Of a stretch of DNA of 64,000 bases, positions 41,621 through 51,436 are shown piece after piece; position 1 is the first letter of the stretch; each line of letters begins with the position of its first letter. The position numbers and the translations under genes were made by a program. Source of the DNA: Liopterus haemorrhoidalis. Its lineage: Eukaryota > Arthropoda > Insecta > Coleoptera > Dytiscidae. The stretch is taken from assembly GCA_963971575.1 (NCBI GenBank), contig OZ020611.1, forward strand, positions 48,187,007-48,251,006, written 5' to 3'. The notes beneath the pieces are model-generated. The model did not search any database, was not told the DNA's origin, and saw only the letters and a list, made by a program, of their open reading frames with translations.

Positions 41621-42170
41621 TAATAGAGCTACTACTGTATAGTGTTCTTACAAAAGTATTACACTAATATTAAATTATTTTATTTGAGGCATTCAAAAAT
41701 TATATTGGAATCGCCAGGATTTTTATTTTCACTACAAATGTAAAAAGATTTTTTTATTTAGTTGGTCTCGTTTCTGGTACCTCATATATCTTTTCGCCCA
41801 CCCCTTACTACTCCACTGCTAATATTTCCGAGTCAAAAACTTAATAGGGCCTCATTACGTCGCCATTATGGCACTTCCTCGACAGACAGGAATTTGTAAA
41901 CTATATATTATTTATCCATTTATGTCCAGTATGCATTTTGAATCTGTCATTCATAAAATTATCAATTTTCGCATATGCTGTATCATGAAAGAAATTCCAC
42001 AAGTACCACTTCACTAACAGAGTGATAATCCATATCAAAATACTTGTTGCACATACATACATACATATATATATATCAAAAACAATAACGTATGCTTCTA
42101 ATCTAAAATAAATGAAAATATTTATAGGACTCGAAACAAAACTTTTATGGGAAGTTTTAAATCATAAACA
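41621..42170. other. AT-rich stretch, nothing coding
   Basis: ACATACATACATACATATAT at 42052-42071 is a short simple repeat. Nothing else stands out. Confidence 0.4.
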
Positions 42171-42174
42171 AAAA

Positions 42175-42295
42175 TAGGGGTCGGGAAATTTTTTATGTCG
42201 CAGGCCACAGTCAGTAACTTCTTTTTTAATTATGGGTCGCGGGCGGCATTAAGTAACAAAATTTTGTGGTGGGCCATACTTTTTTTGTAATTTCT
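42175..42295 (+). mobile_element. hAT-like terminus (AGGGGTCGGGAAATT)
   Basis: AGGGGTCGGGAAATTTTTTA is followed by GTCGCAGGCC and GGGTCGCGGGCGG, the pattern of a hAT end that precedes GGCCC-type subterminal blocks. The other end is not found. Confidence 0.45.
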
Positions 42296-42595
42296 ATTTT
42301 TTAAATTCTTGTTTACACCGGTTTACACGTATTAACGTCAGTATAAATACGCATAGTGTTTAAGAAATATTATCGAAAATCGATAATACTGCATCAAAAT
42401 AATTAACAAGAATGAAATTATTGGTTAATCCCATACTAACTTTTATGTATGTCCAATACACAACGTTTGTGGAGATTGCTATGTTAAATATCAAGAATAA
42501 ATAACATAGCAACTTCCACAAACGCTATATATTATGCATACTGAAGTACGTTACACTCACCTGAAGTGAGACAACCGTATAGTCTACGAACCGTG
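42296..42595. other. Stretch with a short inverted repeat
   Basis: CAACGTTTGTGGAGATTGCT (42461) is mirrored by AGCAACTTCCACAAACGCTA (42508), a local hairpin of about 19 bp stems. No other feature. Confidence 0.4.
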
Positions 42596-42607
42596 CTAGA
42601 TGGCTAT

Positions 42608-42931
42608 AGTCCGTTCAAACGTTAGAATGCAGTATTGCTCTTATGGCAAATAAGGGCGGTGTTGCCAAATGTTGTAAAAGTGTCAAATATGTGAGTGAAC
42701 TCAAAATATTATGCGTAATTTTATATTTTATTATTGATAATTTATTCAAATTAAATGGAGAATGTAACAGGGAAAATGAATAACTATTTGTAACGCTTTT
42801 TCAACGATCAGCACGATTTACAAGTGGGAACTTTGCCAAGGAAGAAAATGATAGTGTTATTGAGAGAACCAATTACAGAGTATGAAAAAGAACTACTCTA
42901 TTTGTCCTGTAATGCAACGTTTGAACGGACT
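42608..42931. mobile_element. 324-bp MITE with 9-11 bp target duplication
   Basis: Ends AGTCCGTTCAAACGTTAGAA and, inverted, AGTCCGTTCAAACGTTGCAT. The flanks CTAGATGGCTA (42596-42606, then one extra T) and CTAGATGGCTA (42932-42942) are identical over 11 bp. A 9-11 bp duplication is the Mutator-like range. The left end is shared with 29657. It is non-coding. Confidence 0.85.
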
Positions 42932-42942
42932 CTAGATGGCTA

Positions 42943-43261
42943 GTCATTTTGAAATACATTACTAGATCTGGTAACTTTGGTGACTCTTGTGTTGTATATG
43001 AATTTTATGGAACCATGTGAACTTGTAAACCTGGTTTTTAAATTTTTTGTTAGGTTTCAGTGTATAAAGGTTATATTTGTTCAAAAATTACAAATGTTTG
43101 ATTGCCATTAGTGTCACTAATTTGTCAAATATTTTGAAAGGTACCCTTTTAGAATTACCATCCTAAGATGATATTGTACGACATATTATACATCAAAGTA
43201 TATACCAAACCTTTATGCGGAAACAAATGGAATTTTAATTTTCTTAAGTTGTCACGAGCTA
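42943..43261. other. Spacer with a partial AGKCTRTTCC-type piece
   Basis: CAAATGGAATTTTAATTTTC and AGTTGTCACGAGCTATTTTT (about 43224-43265) match the inner part of the foldback MITE at 44006-44164. Only this part is present, abutting M1 copy D. Confidence 0.45.
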
Positions 43262-43400
43262 TTTTTTACCGACCGCAAACATATACATGTAAGGGAGGTA
43301 TTGTGATCACACCGATTTTGACATTTCGAGATTTCGATGGATCTCCACGAATTTAGGTCCCTACATAACGTTTTGACTATTTTTAGCATGATGTCTGTCA

Positions 43401-43454
<54 letters not shown>

Positions 43455-43785
43455 GTGTCGGTCTGTCTGTCGGTACGTGTACACGTGCAAAGCAAATTCG
43501 GCTAAAAGGATTTTTATGAAACTTCATATTTAAGCTTTTGACATCAATGAAACGAGTTGATCAACTTTTGGTAAAAATCGGTTAACTAGCAATGGGAGTT
43601 TACTCGTGTCGGTTTTAAGATTTTTGTGAATATTTCGAACAGAGAATTATTTCGAAAATTTTTATTTAACAAAAGTTGCTATAAAAGCAATAACTAACAA
43701 CTTTTATTTGAGACATTTTTTGATAAAGCAACATAAATTAAACAAGTACTTTGTGATGGCGGTCGGTCCTGTGTTGGCCACAGCT
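43262..43785 (+). repeat. M1 repeat, copy D, with long TCTG tract
   Basis: It starts ACCGACCGCAAACATATACA and contains GACATTTCGAGATTTCGATG. A TCTG tract runs from about 43392 to 43450, nearly pure. It continues with CGTGCAAAGCAAATTCGGCT, GGTAAAAATCGGTTAACTAG and GTGTTGGCCACAGCTGATTT. Together with copy A it defines the full M1 length. Confidence 0.87.
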
Positions 43786-44005
43786 GATTTTTCATTAATA
43801 TTTGAAATTGGCTTTAATAAAATGATCAGAAGCCTCCATCAAATGTTAGCAGTTACTTGAATTCAAAATCTAATTCCGTTTAAACCGAAAAATAAAATAG
43901 CTCTAACCATTGTTGTAAAATTCGTTATTACTTTGGCCAATCTAAAGACTCATTTACAATATAAAAAGATTAGAATAATTTCTTTTGTCAATCAAATCAA
44001 AGTAT
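43786..44005. other. Diverged AGKCTRTTCC-type half copy
   Basis: GGCTTTAATAAAATGATCAG and CAAAATCTAATTCCGTTTAA (43811-43885) match one half of the neighbouring foldback MITE. The remainder is AT-rich spacer. Confidence 0.45.
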
Positions 44006-44164
44006 AGGCTATTCTAAAAGTTTAAAAGCTAAACCAAATGGAATTTTGGAAGTTGTCACGAACTTATTTTTTAATGATTGAAGATGGCTTTTGCTAAACA
44101 AAATGATCAAAAACCTTATTTAACCGATAAAAATTACTAGTTCCGCTTAAACCAAAGAAACAGG
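44006..44164. mobile_element. AGKCTRTTCC foldback MITE, copy 2
   Basis: The left end is AGGCTATTCTAAAAGTTTAA. The interior has GAAGTTGTCACGAACTTATT, GGCTTTTGCTAAACAAAATG and ATCAAAAACC. The right part reads TAGTTCCGCTTAAACCAAAG and AAACAGG. It is about 160 bp and non-coding. Confidence 0.65.
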
Positions 44165-44327
44165 AAATGCTGAACATTTTTGGCGGAATATTATTGCCAA
44201 ACAAACTGTCATCCTCGAAATTTTGTCAAACTGCCAGATAAATTTATAACGTGATATCAAAGTATAAATAAATGGTATTGCCATATGGACTAAACACATA
44301 AAATGATATCATATAATTGGTTTTTAG
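44165..44327. other. Spacer, nothing recognised
   Basis: AT-rich spacer. Confidence 0.35.
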
Positions 44328-44657
44328 GTGCAATCTATCTCAAAATTTAATATTTGCGAGCATGAGTCATATTTAGTTTTATTTCTTATTAAGTTAAGCC
44401 TAAGAATTGGTAACTCTTTAGGCCCAGCCACACCTACTATCCGCTATTTTCTTTATCTAAGGACTTTAGTGAACATATGTTATGCATTCTTTCCGAACAA
44501 GTACAATCATGTTCCATTTTCCCATTTATTGAACTATACAAATTTAATGACAAATTACATGAATAGAGAACTAGGTAAATATCTGAAAGCTATAAACATT
44601 CCCACATATAAATTTCCAAGTATTGCATTATTCCATTCTCGAATATCGTTAAGATGA
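44328..44657 (+). CDS. Unrecognised 109-codon open frame
   Basis: The frame reads MQSISKFNICEHESYLVLFL, then segments such as SLGPATPTIRYFLYL and NHVPFSHLLNYTNLMTNYMN before a TGA at 44655-44657. It is unusually long for a non-repetitive part of this window and is not built from a simple repeat. I cannot assign it to a family, see no catalytic motif, and see no splice signals that would make it an exon. It could be a decayed transposon ORF or a chance frame in AT-rich DNA. Treat as hypothetical. Confidence 0.2.
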   Translation: MQSISKFNICEHESYLVLFLIKLSLRIGNSLGPATPTIRYFLYLRTLVNICYAFFPNKYNHVPFSHLLNYTNLMTNYMNRELGKYLKAINIPTYKFPSIALFHSRISLR

Positions 44658-44900
44658 CCATCGGCCTCCTTAGATGAGAGAATTTCACACGCGCATATCT
44701 CGTGTGGGGGCGAGACAGGTATACGCACACATTCACCTGTGTAAGCGTCAATAGGGCTCTGTGAAGCCCACCGAAACCAACAATCTTAGAGGCTGCTGTC
44801 TCGGCAAGTGCAATGTATGAATGGACTAGAGACGTGAGACTAGACACTAGGGGAGGGGGAAAGAATGCAGGAACTTGGAGGTAGAATTTTATTAGGGTTT
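44658..44900. other. Local GC-rich block, unassigned
   Basis: This 200-bp block is clearly richer in G and C than its surroundings. It contains CTCGTGTGGGGGCGAGACAG (an imperfect hairpin) and AGAGGCTGCTGTCTCGGCAA. The minus strand has an open frame of 85 codons without recognisable similarity. It may be a fragment of a gene, SINE or element end. Confidence 0.3.
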
Positions 44901-45618
44901 GTGTTGAATATATTGTTTTTAATGTTGGAACAACCCTGGCACACTTTTTTTACCTCTGCTTTAAGTAAAGGGAACTGTTGTGGAATGCTTAAAAACTCGT
45001 TGCTGAATTTTCTGTTGAACATTAAAATATTATAATTAAATCGTACTGTCTCATTGAAACTTTGATTTCATGCTTTCCATGACCTTCTGCCGTATTTCGA
45101 ATAGACTTCTAATGTCTGTGCGAAAAAATAAATGGGTTTCGAGTGCGGCTGGACTGAGAACATATTTAGTATCGGGAAATCTGGTGGGGTCGGGCTAGGC
45201 TAGTGATTAATCAAGCTAAGGCAGTGCTTAATCAGGCAGAGTCAATATTATCAATTTTATAATTTCAGGTCACGGGCCACCGGGAAATTCCCTGTATCCC
45301 GCCGGACTAATCCAGAACTGGTTTTCAGGTAATGAAATCCACAGAGTTCTGACAAATATTTTTTTTTTGTAACGTTTCAAGATATTCTGTTATTCTATAA
45401 CTATGCTCTCGGATGAAAACCCTGAAAGATTGGCGTCCGACTCGTGTCTTCATTAATGTTTTCAAACGACAAACATCCAACCAAAATCGCAATTGTAATA
45501 ACACAAGCAATATGACGTGCAATTGATTTATTTAGTTTATTTATTATTTATTGCATTTCTTATATAACTAATCATATTATCTAATATATTACCTGATTTG
45601 GTTAGTTAAAATTATCAT
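44901..45618. other. Unassigned stretch
   Basis: ATTAATCAAGCTAAGGCAGT and CTTAATCAGGCAG (45207-45239) form a short imperfect direct repeat. GGGCCACCGGGAAATTCCCT at about 45275 contains a perfect GGGAAATTCCC palindrome. Nothing coding is recognised. Confidence 0.35.
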
Positions 45619-46661
45619 TGTGGCGCCCGCTCCCAACCTAAGTAAGGTAGGGTGGTCAGACAGTCACAAAAATGGTCTTCGCTGCGTCGACTACGAAGGA
45701 CCACCAGCAGAAGGCTGGAATATAGAATGTAAAACAGAGATGTGACACGGAGACGCACTGAGTTGAGCACCTGGGGAAGACACGGACGACCTAGAGGAAA
45801 GGGAAGGGAATATAAAATTTTCTGCTCCTAGGAGCTGTTCTAGGAGACTAACACAAGGGAAATGGTAGCCCTAGCTGAGGTATAGACGGGTAAAATCCTA
45901 GGGCCACAAGTAATGGCAGTGGAAGAATCAAACCTAGAAAATCCCACGAAGTCTCTGAAAACCCTAGCCAAGCGACAAACAATGCGTAAACGTTGCTCAA
46001 CACGATGGGTGTATCACAAAAATAATGTACAGTACCACAAAAATATAATATTATAAAAAACTGATAATTTATAAGAAATATTAATATTAAATACTAAAAT
46101 ACAGAATACTAAATTTAAATTAAAATAAAACAGCACACGTGATCAATAGACCAGCGTGTGCGAACCAAAATGTACAAGTTACGGCGCTGATGCGATAAGT
46201 TGCACAATAGAAATATATTATATAAAAAATATTAAATAAACAATGAAATTGAGTTAATGTAAAATTGGAATGAACTTACAGAGTGATAGTGTCAGTCATA
46301 AATATGTAAAATATCATCCCAACTTTACATTACGTGGTACTGATGTCCCAAAAAACAGGTTCCTAGGTCCTCGGATGGTTTCTTCAACAGGTGTTGATGC
46401 ACAAAAATTAAATGATAAACCAAGAGGGTGATATATCACTAACTCGCGATAGAGACGCGTGATTTTATTAGAAACTGTTGAATAATTGAATCGACAGGCG
46501 ATGTACTCTCTAATCAGGTCAGCATATATTAGTTGAAAAATAATGTTAAAACCGGCAAATAGCAGCTCTCAACATTTTATGAAAACACAAAAAGTTTTTG
46601 TGTTTTAAATTAAATTAAATAAATTTAATTTAATAATAATAAGGGCCTTACGGGCGCGACA
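45619..46661. mobile_element. LTR-like or inverted-repeat unit (1.04 kb), class uncertain
   Basis: It begins TGTGGCGCCCG and ends CGGGCGCGACA, so it has both the TG...CA ends of an LTR and short matching inverted termini. The first 350 bp are GC-richer than the surroundings (GGTCGTCC- and CCTAGG-type motifs); the rest is AT-rich. Flanks ATCAT and ATATT give no convincing 5-bp duplication. No ORF or primer-binding site follows it. The options are a solo LTR or a non-autonomous DNA element. Confidence 0.5.
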
Positions 46662-46933
46662 ATATTATTATATAACATTTATCAAATGTTTCGTAAGCAA
46701 TAATAAATATCTACAATAATTTGATGTGACACAGAACCATTTCCTCAGTTTAGCGAACTAGGAGATCCCTGGTCTTGCAGGGTCTCGCTTCCAATTTCTA
46801 CCTGTGCAATATTTTGAAGGAATTATATTTTTCGTTTCTTGTCACATGTCTAACACAAGATATTCTTTCTTTATCATCTCGTGCTATACAAAATAGTTCA
46901 ATATTCTGCAAGATAGGATATTTGTGATTTATT
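46662..46933. other. Spacer, nothing recognised
   Basis: No supported feature. Confidence 0.35.
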
Positions 46934-46935
46934 TA

Positions 46936-47480
46936 CACTACCGCTCAAAAGTATATACTCACCCAAAAAAAAAAAAATATTTATGAGTATTATTTAAAGT
47001 ATATTCATGGATGAAAATAATAATTACATACATTGTTACAATTATTAATTTTTCGACTCACCTACGTGTCCACCTTTGTTTAAGATAACTGGTTGACAGG
47101 ATTTAACAATTTACTTAAAGTGTTCTTTTAAATTTAACACCACATTTGCAAAATCTTCAACAAATATTCTTTAGAAGTGGCGCAATTTTTCCTCACTAAT
47201 CTGTCCAATTCATCCCACAGTAGTTCAATGGGGTTCAGAACATGGGACTGTTGTGGCCAAACTATAACTTTTATCATTCCTTCGGCGGAAAATTTATCCA
47301 AGTAATCTCTGCAGAACATGGAAGAGTGTTTACCTTAAATACTCTTCCAACCTCATTACCAAGAGTAGTTACATTGTTGGTAATGATCCAGCTAAATTTT
47401 AGCAAAGTACCCGTTACAATTCCCTCCAAGTTTAAAGAAAACATCGGCAACTTAAAGGAATCGTGAACGTGTTTGAAACG
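46936..47480 (-). mobile_element. Tc1 element remnant
   Basis: A Tc1-type terminus CACTACCGCTCAAAAGTATA lies directly after a TA (46934-46935). It is followed by TACTCACCC, and the Tc1 transposase end is encoded on the minus strand at 47134-47319. The opposite end is not seen, so the element is truncated. Confidence 0.75.
47134..47319 (-). pseudogene. Tc1 transposase C-terminus (DD34E type)
   Basis: The minus-strand frame reads VIVWPQQSHVLNPIELLWDE, LDRLVRKNCATSKEYLLKIL and ends QMWC*. 'WP.QSpDLNPIE.LWdel.r.vr' is the third catalytic block of Tc1 transposases. The glutamate in NPIE is present, but the aspartate-leucine before it reads VL. Upstream on the same strand (to about 47480) the expected second-aspartate block is not recognisable. 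Only about 60 of roughly 340 residues remain. Confidence 0.85.
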
Positions 47481-47871
47481 GATTCTAAAGATTTAACCCA
47501 AAATTAAAATTTACAGCCCCACAATAAAGAAAAATAAATTTAAAACTTTTATAAGGAAATTCCAATATCTGCAAAGCACCGACATGTGTTAACCAGATCA
47601 ATGATATTGCCAAAACAACTATTCAATACGCTGGCATGACATATTTCAGATAAAATGTGGTTGCAAAAGGTGCAAACATGATCGTTCTGAAAACCATGTC
47701 CAAAATATGATAGTTTCTTTTGCGTGATCTCAGGTTGGCAACTCAATCTCCGGGTGACTTTAATGTTACTGACTCGGCCGACAAAGTATATTATGAGAAT
47801 ATGTCTGTAGCTCTACATTTCAAAAACTTGAATTTTCTTTTCAGTAGCGTCTAGAATGTTCTATGCTGCTA
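47481..47871. other. Unassigned stretch
   Basis: No recognisable feature between the Tc1 remnant and the next element. Confidence 0.35.
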
Positions 47872-48749
47872 CAGGTTGCGTCATGGGAACCGGATGTTTT
47901 TTAAATAAGCAGTACTGCATTAGTTTTTGGTTTAAAATGTATTTATTTATGCAAAAATCAAACTATTTATATGCCATGTCACTTATGGTATATCTGTCAA
48001 ATGACAGCTGTTCTGTCTAACACACGAAGCAAGCCACTCTTTGAAGTTGGTCATCACCCTCGCCAACATTTCGTCAATACTTCGACTGCATAGTTCTGGT
48101 TCGAAAAAAATGTCAATCACACTGGACGTGACAGTAAGGGTGATCCCGTTTTCTTCAAAAACGTATGGGTCGATGACGCCAAATAGAACTACAACACACC
48201 ACACCGTCACTTTTGGGCTGTGCAGTGGTCGTTGGTGTAATTTCCGAGGGTTTTCCATGGCCCGGTAGCGGAAATTTTGTTTATTTACCGTGCCATCGAG
48301 GTGGAAGTGTGCCTCGTCACTGATTACGACTATCGCTTCTTCATTTTCTTCAAGAAAGTTCAGCAGTCTCTCAGCGAAAGCTGAGACTCTCACCTTGTCA
48401 GTATTTTCCGGGGTCCGTACAACTGTGATGGGGCCCGGCGGTTTTCTCTTCGTAACGAATCCCGTTGTTCGAAAATTGTTTACCCACCTTAATATAGTAT
48501 TCCGACTTGGAATGTCCCCATGACGACCTACATTGAAATGACGACGGAAGTGACGTTGAGTTTCAATAACGGATCCATCACTTTGAATGAAGGTGTGAGC
48601 AAACACACGGTGCTGTATCGTCCATTCCATGGTTACTACTAAAATGGCATGGCCGGATGGTTCGAATACCCTCTACCCCTGGTTTGTATCCTTCCCATCT
48701 TCCGCGTATTGTCTGTTCAACACACATTCGGTTCCCATGACGCACCTTG
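47872..48749 (-). mobile_element. DD41D-type element, internally deleted (878 bp)
   Basis: TA flanks (47870-47871 and 48750-48751) bound inverted ends CAGGTTGCGTCATGGGAACC and CAAGGTGCGTCATGGGAACC. The start CAAGGTG is shared with the DD41D copies at 25198 and 37162. Its transposase is a different, older subtype on the minus strand. Confidence 0.92.
47983..48630 (-). pseudogene. DD41D-type transposase with two in-frame deletions
   Basis: The open frame of 215 codons starts MEWTIQHRVFAHTFIQSDGS and shows the N-terminal helix-turn-helix (TQRHFRRHFNVGRHGDIPSR, NTILRWVNNFRTTG). Then follow ISDEAHFHLDGTVNKQNFRY (first catalytic aspartate), HSPKVTVWCVVVLFGVI and PYVFEENGITLTVT. About 70 residues are missing between the HTH and AFAERLLNF. 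The block between FFEPEL and CSRSIDEMLARVMTNF, with the second and third aspartates, is also gone. The frame is still open, so the deletions kept it in frame; the product would be catalytically dead but could retain DNA binding. Confidence 0.9.
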
Positions 48750-48751
48750 TA

Positions 48752-49689
48752 CTATACACCGTTTCTTCTATACACAGTACAGAAGGATACTATATAATCT
48801 ACTAAAGAAAAAGTTAGGGAAATTTAAAATAGAAAATAAAACACTTAGTGCACATTCCACTTAAAATATTGTAATATATCGATACATGTATTTTGGCTGC
48901 TCGGCCATTTTTAAACCACCGAAAACGCTAGGCAATTTGAAAATGAGCTAGCAATCGAAACAGATATATCAATGTATGACAATATATTAAGTAGAACGTA
49001 CACCAAGTGTTTTAATTTGTTATTTGAAATTTCCCTATTTTTTTCAACATGTTCCATCGAGAGGCAACAGCTACATCAATCAATTCTATCTACTAGAGAT
49101 CCCAGAATAATGATTTTTGGACTTGGTTTCTTGGATTCTCAGATCTTCAATCAACACAAGCAAGTTATGTGATTCTCTTATAGGCAAGTACATTGCAGTT
49201 ATAATACACATGGTTTAATTTGCAAATTTGGATAACCAATATACCCTTAATCTAAGTTCAATAAATTAGATTAACAACTTAATTTTCACCTGGCAGAAAA
49301 TGTTACATAAATATTATATCAATATAAAAATGAAAAAGTATATTAACATAATATATCACGCACACTAGAAATATTGTGTTCAATTATCGAAATGAGTTAT
49401 AGTGCGCCGGTGAGACATAAAGAAATTCATTATTTAAGATTAAGTTCAGGCTATTTGTCAGCTTCTTGACAAAGAAAATTAATATTTCACGTCGATACAA
49501 ATCTTTGGCTAAATGGAAAATGTGTCAACATTTTGATATACTTCTTCATTACATATTTCCTGTTATTATACTAATTGGTTGATTTGCAACCATTGATTTT
49601 TTGCATATCATTTACAGTGTTTTTCTAACTCTTGACAATGCTTTTTAAACTCTTCTTAGTAGTTCAGCTTCTCTAACCCCGTTTTTAGT
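48752..49689. other. AT-rich stretch, nothing recognised
   Basis: No supported feature. Confidence 0.4.
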
Positions 49690-50048
49690 GTTCGTCGATG
49701 TGACCAAAAAGCCCTTAAAATGTCACTCATGTGTCTGTCTGTCAGTCTGGTTTGGTAGAAATTTTGACCAATCGTTTGGATCTTAAAAATTGAAATTTGG
49801 CATGCCTATACAACTCTTAGAAACCACTTAATGCCTGAAAATATCAACAATTTGTAATTTTTGAAAAATAATAAATTCTTATCGTTTTCTATTGCCAAAT
49901 ATGTGTCACAAAAACATTTCTTTGCTGACTGCTGCCCTATTTCCCAGAGAAGTTACACTAAAAATCTTAATAATAGCATTCATGGGAACTGGAATTGTTC
50001 AACAGGAATATTTGATCAGATTAGTTTATTGAAAAAATTAATAGATGT
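49690..50048 (+). repeat. M2 repeat, target of a mariner
   Basis: GTGACCAAAAAGCCCTTAAA, GTCACTCATG with three TCTG units, then GAAATTTGGCATGCCTATAC and TTCAACAGGAATATTTGATC appear in M2 order. At 50048-50049 a TA is the insertion point of the mariner that follows. Confidence 0.8.
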
Positions 50049-50049
50049 A

Positions 50050-51326
50050 CGAGGGTTACCTTTTATGATTTTACAAACGATTTTACACTAGATGGTAATA
50101 GTGAAATGTGTCATTATTATATTCGTATAATTTGACATTTATTATTGTGAAATCAGTGGCAGCTTATAAATTGACCAAGTGGTTTGTTGACAGTGAGCGT
50201 TTAAATATAAACAAGTTTCTGAAAAAATGGATATTACTCATGAAGATTTTTGTTGGATGATTTTTTTACGATTTTAGGTCTAACTCAACAACAATGCATA
50301 GATTCGCTTCGTTCAACTTTTGGTAATGAAGCACTTTTAGAAAAGATTGTTTACAATTGGTTTGCAGAATTTCGTCGTGGTCGTGCGTCTGTCAGTGATG
50401 AATCTCGTGAAGGCCGACCAAAATCGGTTGTGATTCAAAAAAACATCGATGTTGTGCGAAAAATGATTGAAGAAGATCGGCATGTGATTTAACGTGAGAT
50501 AGAGGCATCCTTTGGCATATCGCAGATTGCAATACATACGATTTTGCATGAATATTTAGCTGTGAAAAAGATCTGTTCCCGATGGATTCCGCATAATTTG
50601 ACTGAAGCTCAAAAAAAGGCTCGTGTTGATTGGTGTAAGGGAATGCTAAAAAATGTCAACCTAGGAACTGCAAATCCGTATACAACATCGTTACAGGTGA
50701 CGAAATTTGGATTTATTCATATGAACCGGAAACTAAGCAACAATCCACTGTTTGGGTCTTTCAAGATGAATTGAAACCCACAAAAGTTGTTCGTTCACGA
50801 AGCACTTCCAAGAAAATGATCGCTTGTTTCTTCTGTTGTACTGGACATGTCGCAACCATTGCCTTAGAGGATCGGAGAACAGTTGCGGAGAACAATGCTG
50901 AATGGTATACAACAATTTGTTTGCCAGAAGTCATCGACAACGTTGCATCATTCTTCATCATGAGAATGCAAGCTCCCACATAGCACGTCAAACAATTGAT
51001 TATTTGAAGGAGAAAAACATCGAATTATAGTCTCATTGCACGTATTCACTTTATTTATCCCCTAACGACTTTTTTTGTTCCCTAATGTCAAACAAGAAAT
51101 GCGTGGACAGCAATTTTCATTACCTCTAGAAAATGTTAAAGCCTTCGAAAACCATGTTTTTGACATACCAACTTCAGAGTGGAAAAAATGTTTCGAGATT
51201 TGGTTTGAACGCATGCAAAAGTGTATAAATCTTAAAGGCGAATATTTTGAAAAGCAATAAAACAGTTTGTTCCAAAATAAAATGTTTCTTTCTTAGTTTT
51301 TGTAAAAACTTAAAAGGTGACCCTCG
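50050..51326 (+). mobile_element. Full-length but decayed mariner (about 1.28 kb)
   Basis: Inverted ends CGAGGGTTACCTTTTATGAT and, from the right, CGAGGGTCACCTTTTAAGTT. TA precedes the left end; the right TA has changed. It is inserted in the 3' half of an M2 repeat. It belongs to the same lineage as 15554-16265. Confidence 0.9.
50228..51260 (+). pseudogene. Mariner transposase, full span with frame breaks
   Basis: It starts at ATG 50228 (MDITHEDFCWMIF). After a frame break comes LTQQQCIDSLRSTFGNEALL, EKIVYNWFAEFRRGRASVSD and EGRPKSVVIQKNIDVVRKMI, the two N-terminal HTH domains. Then LHEYLAVKKICSRWIPHNLT and the first aspartate in VTGDEIWIYSYEPE. The second block reads LHHENASSHIARQ, with E where the catalytic D is expected (50962-50964). 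The third aspartate survives in SPNDFF. It ends FERMQKCINLKGEYFEKQ*. At least four frame changes or stops are present. Length is close to the usual 345 codons. Confidence 0.9.
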
Positions 51327-51436
51327 TCTTAATTCATTTTTTAAAATTTATATTATACATTTGGAATGAGAGTCGGGAGCCGGGGTTGGTGTCAGAGTCG
51401 GAGTCGTTTTTTTTTCTGGTTTGAAAAAGCTGTCGG

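Noticed and set aside
45614..46666. Calling 45619-46661 a Gypsy solo LTR outright
   Set aside because: There is no clear 5-bp duplication and no neighbouring primer-binding site or gag/pol, and short inverted termini also fit a DNA element.
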